Source: Paramecium sonneborni (taxonomy: Eukaryota; Ciliophora; Oligohymenophorea; Peniculida; Parameciidae). Taken from it: 64,000 nt of DNA. This document shows positions 1-12,315 of this stretch, piece by piece. Below the pieces are notes generated by a model that worked only from the letters and a program-made list of their open reading frames with translations, searched no databases and had not been told where the DNA came from. The position numbers and the translations under genes were made by a program. The stretch is from contig CAJJDN010000023.1 of NCBI GenBank assembly GCA_905182985.1, forward strand, positions 500,598 to 564,597, in the 5' to 3' direction. The stretch's first letter is position 1. Every line of letters starts with the position of its first letter.

Positions 1-213
1 AAGAGAGGAGAAGTAATGGTATAATATAATGTATAGCTCACAGCTGAATAATAAGCAGCAGAAAAAACAAGATTGGAAGGTAAAAGAAAGACTTAAAAAT
101 CAATTGATGATGCATTGATTGCAGCAGTCAAGAAAACACCACTCATGAAATAATATCTTGGTGCACGTTTTAGCATTGGTAAAACAACAAGACCACACGA
201 TTTAGTATTTTGA
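1..213 (+). CDS. C-terminal end of an unrecognised protein (5' truncated)
   Basis: An open frame enters from the left edge and ends at TGA 211-213, giving about 70 residues in the ciliate code. The piece is basic and Lys/Gln-rich and ends in a conserved-looking block, KTPLMKQYLGARFSIGKTTR followed by PHDLVF. The orderly tail and the drop to AT-only sequence right after the stop support real coding. I do not recognise the family. A ciliary or cytoskeletal protein is possible, but that is a guess. No intron is visible in the part present. Confidence 0.6.
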
Positions 214-503
214 TTATTCCAAGATATTATCGTACAATATAAAATATTATAATTCATATTATTTTTCCTTCTTTTTTTTTTAAATTCATATAATTTTTTA
301 ATTATGTACTTTCAATATTTTATTTACAATTAGTTGTCTCTATTCAATATTTTTTTTCTTTTTTTAAATATATAAATTATATTTATATCATTTTAAGTGA
401 CATCAATATATTGAGATAATATTATCTATGATAAATCAATAAATTAGATTATTTCTTACAAAAATTTGGAATAAATTATTAAAGATTTATTTAGGGTTTT
501 TAA
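214..503. other. Intergenic spacer
   Basis: Very AT-rich spacer with T-rich and A-rich runs between the upstream stop and the eL27 start. No ORF, RNA gene or repeat can be supported. Confidence 0.6.
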
Positions 504-1036
504 ATGGGGAAATTGTAAATAATACTATTATAAATAGCTTGAAACCAGGTCGTCTAGTAGTTATGCTTGCTGGCAGATATGCAGGAAAAAAAGCTATTTT
601 AATTAAAGCAAATGAAGAATCAACTAAAGTAAATCTAAAATTGATTTCTTTTAGGATGCTAAATTCCCAAATGGTTTAGTCGTAGGTATCTAAAGATATC
701 CAAGAAAAGTTACAAAAAGAATGGGTTAAAAATAAATCAGAAAGCGAACTACATTGAAAGTTTTCATTAAATAATTAAATCTTAATCACATTATGCCAAC
801 AAGGTAATTAAAAATCGATTCTTTTTAGATACAGATTAGAAGAATCAACTTTAAAGGAAGTTAGAGATAGAATTGAAAGAGTTAAAGAGGCAGAATTGAA
901 GAATGTTGAAAAAAGAAAGGAATTAAGAAAAAATTTGAGAAAATATTTAGCTGAAAAATATAGAACATTACCAGCTGGAAGTTTGGCTGATAAGAAAGCT
1001 TAATCAAGATTCCTTTTCTCAAAATTGAGATTCTGA
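504..1036 (+). CDS. RPL27: 60S ribosomal protein eL27 (RPL27)
   Basis: Structural protein of the large cytosolic ribosomal subunit. Spliced product is about 152 residues, slightly longer than the usual ~136. The N-terminus reads MGKFLKPGRLVVMLAGRYAG, the typical KOW-like start of eL27. Later come the family blocks VVGIQRYPRKVTKRMGQKQI and FIKQLNLNHIMPTRY, and the protein ends in FLFSKLRF, matching the conserved aromatic/basic C-terminus. Three tiny introns (515-537, 629-654, 804-828; 23, 26 and 25 nt) must be removed to keep the frame. The first splits the fourth codon. The start is the first ATG after the AT-rich leader, and the stop is TGA 1034-1036. Highly confident from sequence alone. 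Confidence 0.95.
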
Positions 1037-1737
1037 TCTATATTAAACAAGTATAATGTAAAATAAATAAACATTTTAACTTTCATTTATATATTTGCTT
1101 AACTATTATTCAAACATCATTTATATATTTATTTAATGATATTCTAATCTATAATAATTATCAGGCCTTTGATAAAATAATTATATCATATATTTTTAAA
1201 CATTAAAAACTGTATATAAATTTATGAATTAAATTAAATGTAAAGTCTTTGATACTAATTTAAGATTTTTCTTTATAATATATAGGTATAATAAATGAAA
1301 ATCTTGTTCATTCTGTTTCAAATGTTTGAGAAACTCATTTAAAATAATTATTGTTAATAATAAATTTGAGAATAGAAGCCATATTTAGCTGTTTATTATT
1401 CAATTAATAATATTTGATATATGATTTAATATGATAGGTAAAAAAGATTATGAAACTTATGCTATTTAAACAACAACTAAAACAATAAAAAAATGTAGAA
1501 TCTTCAGAATAAATCCTAGTCTTAATTGTAGAGGTGATATCAAAGTGAAATTTAAATATTATATGAATTGATAATAAAAAAGAAACATAAGTTTTATATG
1601 AGATTTAAAGTAACATCTTAAAAAATATAAAAGAACACTAGAATGATAAAAGAAATTGAAAAGAATTAATTAATAATCATATATTTGTGAGAATGAATAT
1701 ATATTAATTTGTTTTAATTGAGATATTATTTAAAATT
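1037..1737. other. Intergenic region with one doubtful small ORF
   Basis: About 700 bases between the eL27 and CCCH genes, mostly AT-rich and low in G+C. A 46-codon plus-strand ORF (1431-1571, starting MIGKKDYETYAIQTTTKTIK) is somewhat richer in mixed codons than its surroundings and could be a micro-gene or a decayed exon. An ORF of this size is expected by chance when TGA is the only stop. Nothing else is supported. Confidence 0.4.
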
Positions 1738-2511
1738 ATGTACAATCAGGCAACTCAGTTTCCGAATTCAAAGTACAAAACATAGCTCTGTAGACATTTT
1801 AGTAAGTGTTTGTATAAATATATAGCATCAAATGGTGTTTGTGCTTTAGGGTAAAGATGTTAGTTTGCTCATGGACCATAAGAACTTAGAGCAAATAGTT
1901 TATAAGCAGGATTTGTTGAATAAGTTATACCTGCTAATAATTTCAATAAGGTTTAAGGAATCAACCCTATGATTGTTAATTATAAAAGTAAATGATTAAG
2001 ATCATAAAAATAGCATAATTATGCAAGCATTTCAATCCTCAAACAGGTTAATGTAAAAATGGACCCACTTGTACTTTTGCTCATGGGGAAAGTGAATTAA
2101 ATACAATGCCATATTTATAAAGTTAATACTAGTAAAGTTTCTATATGATTATCCATTAGATAGATGTAACAATAAATGAAATAAATGAATTAATAATAAT
2201 TATAGGCAGATCTTACCTAATAGATTCTTGTAATGATATTAACTAACATGGAACACATCTTTCCAGGATAGCAAGTACTTTCCACTTTTATTTATTTTAA
2301 GCAAATTTTGTATCTCTTAAAATAAGGTTAAGACAAAGCTAAATAAGGAGATACTTAGGGGGCTAGCGATATCATTAAATAAATTATTCATGATTAAGAA
2401 AGATCAAAAGAAGAAAAATAATAATATTAATAAATCTATAATAATGCTTAAAGGCATTATGATTAAAAATTGAAAGAGATTTAATCTTAATAGTAATAAC
2501 AGCTTTATTGA
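1738..2511 (+). CDS. Tandem CCCH zinc-finger protein (TTP/TIS11-like)
   Basis: Predicted RNA-binding protein of about 231 residues. After removing introns 1802-1825, 1988-2013 and 2132-2159 there are two CCCH fingers, each preceded by YKTQLC. Finger 1 spacing is C-x8-C-x5-C-x3-H (CRHFTSNGVCALGQRCQFAH). Finger 2 has C-x9-C-x5-C-x3-H (CKHFNPQTGQC, then CTFAHG). Both are followed by an acidic/Leu ELR- or ELN-type tail as in tristetraprolin-class fingers. The rest is Gln-rich with a helical Lys/Glu segment at the C-terminus. The family binds AU-rich elements in mRNA 3'UTRs and promotes decay; the target here is unknown. A further 27-nt GT...AG segment near 2273 could be an in-frame intron. TGA 2509-2511 ends the frame. 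Confidence 0.85.
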
Positions 2512-3502
2512 AATATATTATTATTATATATATATACACATATTATTAATAATCGCTTATATTTACATAATATTTTTAGGTAATTAGAAGAATTCCGAGT
2601 GATAAATTAAAGGATTAATACATATGTTAATGTTTATATAAAACCATAAGAATTTAATAACTTCTATCATTTATTTTTATTAAAATTATTCTCCCTCATT
2701 AAAAAGGATTTTTATGATATCTTTTCATAATCTTATGATCTATTCTTAATTTCTTTAATTCATTTTTAGCTTTAATTTAAACTTTTATAATTAAAAAACC
2801 TCAAACCAGAGGAATTGAGTAGTTTTATAAATTTAATTTTGCTTAAAACAGGGTAAATCTTCTAATCAAATCATTACAATCATTGTTTTTATAGTCTATT
2901 GCATCAATATTACTTTTTTAAATCTTTTTAAGCAGAGTTAATATTATATTATAATATTTTGGTCTTTCATCAAAATATGATTTAGGATCAAGTAATTAGT
3001 TGATATAATTTTTATCAAGTCTTATAAATTTAAATTCTATATATGCTTCATACCTAGAACTTAAAGAGATCGTATAGTTTACTTGAATTCTTTATCGTCA
3101 GTACTCTTGTATTTGAAACTTGGATTGAAATTGGTTTTTTAATACTATAATAATCTAAAATATCCTATGAAATTTAAATAATTGATCCTTTGATACTAAA
3201 TATTTTGTTATTAAAATACCTATTTATTATTTATTTCCAAGAATTAATATTATACAATATAATTTATATATTAAAAATCTTCCAATCATCAAAAGCAAGT
3301 AATTTTTGAACAATTAAAACAACTTAGGGTGAAATATTTATCTTTCATAAAATATTTATACATATAAAAATAATTGAATTAGTTCAGTAACTCTTGTATT
3401 GATAAATATATACGAATGTTTGTATTTTATAATCAGTACGAGATTTATAAATCAGGCAATAAATGTTTGACTGACATAATTTAATTTAAGATATAATTAA
3501 AA
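2512..3502. other. Gene-poor stretch with an ambiguous minus-strand ORF
   Basis: Nearly 1 kb without a convincing gene. On the minus strand, roughly 3290 down to 2810, two overlapping frames (one containing DPKSYFDERPKYYNIILTLL) look mildly protein-like. They are broken by a TGA between them, no clean intron joins them and no ATG is well placed. The plus strand is also largely open here. It may be a decayed gene or just AT-rich spacer in a one-stop code. Confidence 0.35.
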
Positions 3503-3945
3503 ATGAAATTCGATGGCTCTGATTAATAAGGTGAGGATAATCTTGATCCTACTGTAAATACTTCGAAATAACAAGAAGGAAATATTTGCTCACAACAACG
3601 AACAGGTCATTGGGATGATCATGAACATTCAATATATTTAGAATTTTTACATAATGTTAGGGGTGTTGATAGGTCATACAAGAAAGGATAACCTTTATTT
3701 AAAAAAATGAGTGAGATTATTGGAACTAGATCCGCAAGCTAATGCAGGTATTTTTTATCAAACAATCTAGATCCCATCATTAAAAATTCAACCCTTATAA
3801 CTAACTAATTAAAAAAAGCAAAAAGAAATGCTTTAAAAATATAGGCAAAAATAGATTAAAAGGATAGGGCTAAGCCATTTTAAGAACTAAATAAATTATG
3901 AGGAAGTATTTTGCCTTAATTAGAGAAACAACCGATGAAGAATGA
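3503..3945 (+). CDS. Small SANT/Myb-like DNA-binding protein
   Basis: A 139-residue product after removal of one 23-nt intron (3748-3770). The central region, residues ~35-90, contains TGHWDDHEHSIYLEFLHNV, a first Myb/SANT helix with its Trp. It then ends in TRSASQCRSHHQKFN, the SHAQKY-like end of the third helix; the intron lies inside this motif at the Arg codon. Myb-like proteins of this one-repeat type act as nuclear DNA-binding factors. The N-terminal 30 residues are acidic and Gln-rich. The C-terminus is basic. It stands alone between two gene-poor stretches. Function beyond DNA binding is inferred. Confidence 0.8.
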
Positions 3946-6448
3946 CACTTTTGCCTATATAAAATTTCTATTATATAATACAATCTTATTATTGAAATAT
4001 ATTATTATTTTTACAATTCATCATTTTACCACTTGTGCTTTAAGATTCTATTAGGATACAATATAAATATTTTTGTCAATATTCTCCAAAATTCAGCTGA
4101 GATCTAAGATTTAAAAAAGATATTCCAATAATGGATTGAGAAATAATTTAATTTACTAGATTTCATCATATAATACAATTAAATGAGTTAAACAAGAAAA
4201 TTATAATTATTTTTATTTCATCACTTGTTAATTACATTTAATCATTTTGTTTTTAAATAATTCTTAGTGTCATATTTGGATTACTTATAAAGTATAAAAA
4301 CCTATAGAATAAATAAACATATGAAATTAAATTGTAATTTTTATTAAAAAGAATTTGGGATATAAATCATTATAAAATAAAGATTTTTGAAAAAAAGTTA
4401 TTAGAAAGATGGAAGAAAGTGAATATTTTTGCTTTGATTGAGTCTCCCTTTAAATATCTGATTTTTAGATGTGCTTAAGTTTTTAAAAAATAATGATTAT
4501 ATTTTTAATCATGAATTATTATCAATCGAAAATTTTTGATCTTCTTAATTTTGATTGTGAAAGGCTCTAACTGGATGATTTATACTAATTCAAATCTAAA
4601 TTAAGGCCTGGTCTTTATTTAGGTGCATTATATTACTAAAATATAAATATGTATTACAATAGTTGATTGAATAATAGAGGGTTTAGATTCGTTCAATAAT
4701 CTTCCAGTTTAATTATTTAAGCTTTTAGATAATAATGGTTATAATTGTGCTGTACTTTAATATTAAGGATGTAAACTCTAAGTCTACATAGAAGGAATCG
4801 GCTCATTGAAAGGAAGATTCTATTATTAATGATGATAACCCTTTTATTCTAAGGTTTTTGACTATTAAATATTTTGTATAGGATATTATTAGGTAGTTTG
4901 TAGTCTTTATTCGATTTGATTATTGATAGTTTATTATTATATTGGTTAAGGTGGATAAAATATTCTTGTTGATTCTAATTCTTTTAGATTTTTCTGTTAA
5001 ACAGATTAAATTTAATGGTCTTAAAATCTTTAGGTATTTTCTAATCTACTAGTTTAAAATTAGATTTAATGAGCCTCATTAGAATATTATTAGTAATGTT
5101 ATGGCGATAATTATTATGGATAATTTCTAATTCTAGCATTAGAATATAAATAAGGATTGTTATCTAAATTAAAAAAGTTTTTTCTTTTATTTTTCCTACA
5201 ATTTTCATTTTAAACTATTTTAGGCATTTATTAAGGGGTATATTTTTCAATTACTGTTTCTTAAGGAAACATAATTGTAGATGGTATATGCTCTGTGATG
5301 GGAATAATATTTGATAAAACTTGATAGGGTTCAAATGTTGTTTGGTATGGTTGATAATGTTAGTAATACATGGGATAACCTTATGGAAGATAGCTGAATT
5401 ATAAATGCTTGAAATTACTTTAGAGTTTAGTCATATGGAATCTGAGAATAGATCATTTGATGTTGTTATTTCTAACAATAAAATTTTATTAAATATTATC
5501 ATAAATTTTAACATTTTTTTTCAATTTCTTTTCCTTTTTGCTTTATGATATTTTTATTATTACCCTAAACTTATTCGTTTTTATTATTAATAAATTATTC
5601 AAATTAATTTCTATGATCTCCTTTTTTGAATATTTCATTACAATCATCAACTTCCACAATCAAAGACAAATCTATGTTTTTTTGGATTATGAATATGTTT
5701 AAATCTAATAATATTATTACCAATTCTTAGATAACAAAAATTATTTAATTATTTCTTCTAAATAAAAGTAATATATATATTTTTTTTAGATTTAACTTAC
5801 ATCTTCTCTTTCAAATTTGATTCTAGTTATAATTTATGTTAAATTCAATAAAGATTTTGGATTACCTAATTATTCATATATATTGGTTTTCCTATCATTT
5901 AGAGCAATTATTTATGGCATTTTATTTAATTATGCTAGAATAAATTATGAATGATTTAAATTTACTTGAATAATAATTTAATTTTAAGAGTGCAGAGTAT
6001 AGATCATTAATATTTTGGATCTTTATGTATTTTGAAGTTGATGTAAAAGATTCAAGTTTTATGATTTTTTAGAATTGTACTATCTGTTAAATTTATTAAC
6101 CAGTATCCTCGTCATAATTCTTTTAACAAACAACAAACTAATTGAATAGTTAAAACAAGATAAAGATTAAAGATCTTTGATTATGACTAATAGAATAAAA
6201 TGAATCAATTAATTATAAAATTTATAAAATTTAGAAAGCTTATTAGTAATGTATAGAATATAAATAGATATATTTGGATAAATAGTTTTTGTTAATTTTG
6301 ATAGGATAGAATAAAAAATAATTTGATTTAATGTATATTATTTAAGGTTAATAAAAATATGATTCCATATAGAGACTTAATCGAGTTTTTGATTTGAAAA
6401 ATAAATTTTTAAGATCATTTTATATTGAATATTTTGTTATTATTTTTT
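3946..6448. other. 2.5-kb gene-poor region with probable gene remnants
   Basis: Unusually long gap for this compact locus. Plus strand about 4480-5400 has several short frames with Gly/Cys-rich, protein-like composition (for example NNGYNCAVLQYQGCKLQVY near 4730 and CYGDNYYGQF near 5100). They are broken repeatedly by TGA and no intron set reconnects them, suggesting a decayed gene, possibly secreted or Cys-rich. In 5647-6115 the minus strand reads as a two-exon ORF ending RFVFDCGS. It starts at 6115 and has a clean gtaagt...tttag intron. The opposite strand of the same interval is also open for about 119 codons. Neither is recognised. Confidence 0.35.
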
Positions 6449-7986
<1,538 letters not shown>

Positions 7987-8082
7987 TTAATTATTAATAA
8001 TAATTCTAATTTGTTGAAATTGATATTTCTTTGATAATGTTAGCAAAATATCTGCCAATTAAATAATGAATAATAAATAAAT

Positions 8083-8101
8083 AATATATATATATATATA
8101 T
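8083..8101. repeat. Short (AT)n tract
   Basis: A run of about nine alternating TA units just upstream of the V-ATPase c gene. Simple dinucleotide repeat, of no evident function. Confidence 0.7.
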
Positions 8102-8109
8102 AAAATAAA

Positions 8110-8668
8110 ATGCTTTTTATTCTTGATAATATGGTTAGTGATGAGGATGTTTAAATCAATGCCTCAACATTCTTTGGTTTTATGGGAGTGTCTATGGCAT
8201 TGGTATTGGCAAGTATTAAAATATGATTAATAATTTTTTTATAGATTTGGGAGCAGGATATGGAACATTTAAGGCAGGAGCAGGTATAGCTGCTATAGGA
8301 ATTTGGAAACCAGAAATTATTATGAAATCATTAATTCCTGTTGTTATGGCTGGTATTTTGGGTATCTATGGTATGATCGTAGCTGTATTACTATCACAGA
8401 AAGGTAATAAAAAATTGAATAATTAAAAATAGTTTCAAATCCTACAGATTATACATATAAAAATGGTTTTGCTCATATGGCATCAGGATTATGTTGTGGA
8501 TGTAGTTGTATTGCAGCTGGATTTGCAATAGGAATTGTTGGAGATGTTGGTGTCAGAGGAAATGCATAATAAGAAAGGTTGTTTGTTGGATTGATTCTAA
8601 TCCTCATCTTCGCAGAAGCATTAGCCTTATATGGTTTAATTGTTTCATTGATTTTATCACAAACATGA
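8110..8668 (+). CDS. V-type H+-ATPase subunit c (16-kDa proteolipid)
   Basis: Proton-carrying ring subunit of the V0 sector, acting in acidification of vacuoles, endosomes and probably trichocyst precursors. Spliced length is 165 residues with four hydrophobic segments. Signature stretches are [50 protein letters not shown] and [20 protein letters not shown]. The last is followed by [12 protein letters not shown], which contains the essential proton-binding Glu in TM4. Introns: 8213-8244 (32 nt) and 8404-8432 (29 nt). A second in-frame ATG at 8131 is an alternative start. The C-terminus ends SLILSQT. The gene converges on the histone H3 gene with only 28 bases between the stops. Confidence 0.95.
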
Positions 8669-8696
8669 GTATCATTTATATAATTATTATTAATAA

Positions 8697-9074
8697 TCAA
8701 AAATTATCAGCTCTTATTCTTCTTGCTAAATTAATATCTCTCTACATCACCGTTATTCTTCTTGCGTGATGAGCACAAATAACACTGTCTTCTAACATAT
8801 TTACTATAAATGCTTCAGTTGCTTCTTACAAAGCTAGAATTGCGCTGCTTTAAAATCTCATCTCTTTTTCTGAAAATCCAGCAAGCTCTCTAACTAATCT
8901 CTAAAATGGTAATTTCCTTATCAATAAGTTAGAACTATCCTAATATTTTCTTATTTCCTTTAAAGCAATTGTCCCTGGTCGATATCTTTTCGATTTCTTT
9001 GATTTCATTTATTCTTCGCCTTTCTTTGCTATACTTTTTTTAGATATAGCTTTTCCTTCTTTAGTTCTTGCCAT
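8697..9074 (-). CDS. Divergent short-tailed histone H3 variant
   Basis: Nucleosome core histone. Intronless, 125 residues. The histone fold is clear: RYRPGTIALKEIRKYQ (alpha-N), LLIRKLPFQRLVREL (alpha-1) and MRFQSSAILALQEATEAF (alpha-2). ITVMQRDINLARRI follows (alpha-3). The tail begins MARTKEGKAISKKSIAKKGE and has only about 29 residues before RYRPGT, against roughly 39-40 in canonical H3. The ARKS contexts of K9 and K27 are absent. K4 (ARTK) remains. Loop 1 is not lengthened, which argues against a typical CENP-A. The C-terminus is RIRADNF, not RGERA. Probably a replacement or life-cycle-specific H3 variant; a diverged CenH3 cannot be excluded. Confidence 0.93.
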
Positions 9075-9561
9075 CTCTTCTATATAAGTATCAAATATTT
9101 AAAATATTAATCACTTTTATCCATTTATTGTTTGAATTTAAATTTGAAATTTTATTCTTTAACATCCTATTTGGATCATATTATAATAAATTTATGTCAT
9201 TTTAAAAATATTACTATTAACAAATTAATTACCTATAAATATCTCAAATTATCTCCTAATAGTTATAATAATTTATAGTTTATATAAAAAAATAATATTT
9301 TCCTTAGAGTTTGCTAATTGGGAACCAAAACATAAATTATTTTTTTTCTAGAATTTTGAATTGGAATTCGATTTAAATTTATTATCTCCTTATAAGCATC
9401 CAGATTTTAAATAGTTTTTTTTAAGTTGCTTAGTATTTATTGATATTATAATATTATAAAGTTTTTAATAAATTTTTCAACTTTACAATTAATTATTTGT
9501 ATATAATTATTAATCATACTAAGGTGAATAAATTGGAATGAACTTCTTTATTTTCGAACGT
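9075..9561. other. Intergenic spacer upstream of H3 and the tRNA
   Basis: Nearly 490 bases of AT-rich sequence serving as the 5' flank of the minus-strand H3 gene and of the plus-strand tRNA. No ORF with coding character is visible. Confidence 0.55.
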
Positions 9562-9634
9562 GGGGTAATAGCTCATTTGGTAGAGCGTATGCTTAGCATG
9601 CATGAGGCGCTGAGATCGAAGCTCGGTTGCTCCA
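9562..9634 (+). tRNA. tRNA-Ala (anticodon AGC)
   Basis: A complete cloverleaf can be folded by eye: acceptor GGGGTAA paired with TTGCTCC (two G-T wobbles) and D-arm GCTC...GAGC with the TTGGTAGA loop. The anticodon stem is TATGC/GCATG around the loop TTAGCAT, giving anticodon AGC. The T-arm is CTGAG/CTCGG. No intron. The discriminator base is A and CCA is not encoded. A T-run follows immediately as an RNA polymerase III terminator. The internal A-box (TAGCTCATTTGGTAGAG) and a B-box-like T-arm match the expected promoter positions. Confidence 0.93.
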
Positions 9635-9644
9635 TATTTTTTTA
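9635..9644 (+). terminator. Pol III oligo-T terminator of tRNA-Ala
   Basis: A run of seven or eight T residues starts three bases after the tRNA discriminator, the usual RNA polymerase III stop signal. Confidence 0.75.
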
Positions 9645-10571
9645 AAATTTTTATTAATAAGTTTTATAAATCCACACGTATATATAAAATAACATATTAT
9701 ATATTGATTATTAGAAAATAATTAAAGAGATTCAATATCAATTATAATGAAGTAAGAATCATTAAAAAATTTTTCTAAGTAAAGGATTTAACGGATTTTT
9801 TTCTAAACTTTTGATAAAAAATAACATCAATGTTTTTACCAACAATTTTAGTGGCTTTAGACAAACTAATATCTTATTTTGTTAAATTGATAAAAATATT
9901 CTTTTAACTTTACATTACTATATTAAACATTTAAAATCAATTCTATTTAGTCACATTTCGAATTAACCAAATATTTTAATACTAATTATTTATCTCCTCT
10001 TACTGTTAGACTGTAATAACAGACAAATTTTAACTTAAAAATCAGAAATTAAAGATTGTTAAAATATGTTTAAAAGTAATAAGGTTTCTTAAATGTTAAT
10101 TTATTTGTTTTAATTTTATGAGAAATTAAAATATAAATTTTAATATATAAATAACCTACAGTATTGAATTTAGAAATAAAATATTATGGTGATAAGATCA
10201 TGAGAAACAATAAATAATTAAATTTATTTTTTGTCTTATTAATTTAAATACTATTTAATCAAGATGGCATATAATTTAATTTTGCATTAGTTTTAATACT
10301 TCAACTTTGAATAAATGGATTAAGTTTAAAGTCTACTTTCTAATTTTTAATTAAAAGAACTTTTAAATAATGGAAAAAATAAAATTGCTTAAAAGAAATA
10401 AGGATAAAAGAACGAAAAGGTGATAAAATAAGTCTGAAGAGTGTTTTATTAATTAATAAAAAATTGAAGATTTAAAAATAACATGAATGTTAACTGGGGG
10501 AATTTTTGAAAGTAATTATATGAAAAAATTTCCTTTTATATTAAAATTAGATATTTATTTTTTAAATAAAA
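9645..10571. other. Intergenic region without supported genes
   Basis: About 930 bases of AT-rich sequence between the tRNA and the Alba gene. Short open frames exist on both strands but have monotonous Lys/Asn/Ile composition and no recognisable motif or intron pattern. Confidence 0.5.
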
Positions 10572-10936
10572 ATGAGCACAGCCACCTAATAGCAATAAAG
10601 AGGTTAAAAGTAAAAACTCGATCCAGTAGATAATCATTTACACATCTCTTCTAAGAAAAATGCAAGAGAATTCATATTTATTTCAAAAATATTTTTGAAG
10701 AAATTCCAAAATGTTGAATTGCATGCTTTAGGTGAAGCCACTAAAATCAGTGTTAGAGTTGCTGAAAATTTATAGAGATAAGGTATAAGTTAAAATATAT
10801 AAAAGGCTTGGCCACAATAACTAAAATTAATTCATTCACAGCTGATATTGAAGGAAGAAAGAGAGTGAAATTGGTTGTCACTTTACAACTTACCTAAGAT
10901 GGAAAAGCAAGAATTGATTAAGAATTATAGGCTTGA
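10572..10936 (+). CDS. Alba-domain nucleic-acid-binding protein
   Basis: Spliced length is 113 residues with one 23-nt intron (10783-10805). After a Gln-rich start, residues ~25-105 follow the Alba fold pattern. These are NARE followed by IFISKIFLKKFQNVELHALG, then EATKISVRVAENLQRQGLA in the dimer and nucleic-acid-binding helix region. The last part is ITKINSFTADIEGRKRVKLV, then a final strand. Alba proteins bind DNA or RNA in archaea and eukaryotes, and many eukaryotic members (Rpp20/Rpp25, Mdp) belong to RNase P/MRP or mRNPs. Which type this is cannot be decided. The gene is simple and intact. Confidence 0.8.
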
Positions 10937-11068
10937 GTGATTAAATGATAGCGCAAAATAGTACACATATATTAAATCTGTTTTATAATTATTATATTAC
11001 GATATTCCGTTGTTGAATTGTTTTAATTGATCTTATATAAAAATAGTACATATGTTGATTAGATAGAA

Positions 11069-11880
11069 ATGATAAAGAATAATTAAATGAAAAAAATGTT
11101 TTAAGAATTCAAAGGAAAACTAAAACATATAAATAAGATAAGATATCAGAAAAAAGACATTCATTTAATTGAATTCATTCCAGCTATAAGAAGACTTCTT
11201 TTTTCTTTTTATTTTGCATAAGAACCTTGATGTAATATTTCTGATTTGATCATTGGTCTATCCTATTGTAAATCAAGTGATTAGGACTTAGAATAGAATG
11301 GCCGTGAAATATTAGGTAAGATAGTTTATTTAGGTTAATCTCCTTCTGTATTTTATACTCTAATACCAAATTCTAATAATTTTAGATAATAATACACAAG
11401 ACACTTTTTGGTATTGCAATCAATTCATAATCATTTAAGTTGACTGATCCTGTTTTCGAGAGTGGAATTGAATACATTTCCTTATCGGGAACAAATTATG
11501 ATCGATACATATTTGACATATTTGTGCCTGGTTTTAATGGAGAAGCATGTGATAATTTTCTGTTTTTATTAAATGTTTTAATGTTAGTAATCACCTATGG
11601 ATCTTTGTTTGTAGGGGTGATATCATTTGATTATTATGATTGTTTTTCAATATCTGAATAATTATAAGCAACCTAATTAGAAATGTATGAACTAAAAGTA
11701 TATGAAGAAGGCATTTTTTCTATTGGAGTACAATTTGATTTAATGATTCCTGTAACACCTTCACGTTTATTCATTGTAGAAGTTCTACCTTTAAAACGAG
11801 TTAAAAAATCCTCTTTCATATTTATGATTTAATAAAATATTTAGGAAATATATCATAGAATAATATATTAATAAAAATGA
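11069..11880 (+). pseudogene. Broken membrane-protein ORF (copy 1)
   Basis: Three protein-like blocks lie in order: 11069-11227 (contains EFIPAIRRLLFSFYFAQ), 11231-11440 (contains GREILGKIVYLGQSPSVFYT) and 11440-11880 (starts LTDPVFESGIEYISLSGTNY). The third has a strong TM segment, FLFLLNVLMLVITYGSLFVG, and a Glu/Leu-rich tail. Blocks 1 and 2 share a frame but are split by TGA 11228-11230. Block 3 is shifted by one base after another TGA at 11441. There is no GT near the first TGA to start an intron. A luminal beta-rich domain followed by a TM region is suggested, but the family is not recognised. Probably a pseudogene, or sequence errors. Confidence 0.5.
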
Positions 11881-12315
11881 AGAGAATGAGATAGATGTTC
11901 ATATTTCAAAAAATGAACAACAAAGAGTTAAATATGAATTTTAATTGAAAATATATGCAATTAAAATCTAAATATAAATATGGATCAATATTATGATGAT
12001 TATTAACCAACAACGAATAATAAAGATGTAGATCAAATATTAAAAATAGCTAAAAATCTATCGAAACGGGAATTCTAATTTATGTTGTACCTTAACAATA
12101 AGAGATAATACTAAATTTAATGAAATACGTAAATCTTTACAATAAAAATGGGACACCTAATTTAATAGATTAAGATTATTTAATTAGGAAGGAGTAGAAA
12201 TAACTGAGGATGATTTGGATTATATAAAAAATGGGACTGTGTTATTTGCATCAAAAGGTAAGAGTTGATTTGGAAGTTATTTAAAGGTGAAGAATTTGAT
12301 GAAAGTTTTTAATTG
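11144..12315. repeat. Direct repeat, copy 1 (1172 bp, duplicated across the N)
   Basis: Base-by-base comparison by eye shows this segment repeated at an offset of 1173, the copies separated only by the single n at 12316. No difference was noticed. Copy 1 breaks off in the doublecortin-kinase gene, whose intact remainder continues only from copy 2. This is the pattern left by joining two overlapping contigs with a nominal 1-bp gap. Confidence 0.9.
11980..12315 (+). pseudogene. Truncated 5' part of the doublecortin-domain kinase (copy 1)
   Basis: Identical to the first exons of the complete kinase gene that starts at 13153, ending at the N just after the second intron. It encodes only the N-terminal DCX-like domain. 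Almost certainly an assembly duplicate, not a second gene. Confidence 0.8.

Noticed and set aside
2810..3290. Protein kinase fragment on the minus strand
   Set aside because: A few residues look kinase-like but no catalytic motif is present, and the plus strand is equally open.
8473..8700. Minus-strand ORF across the V-ATPase c gene
   Set aside because: Antisense shadow of the highly conserved proteolipid exons; no independent coding character.
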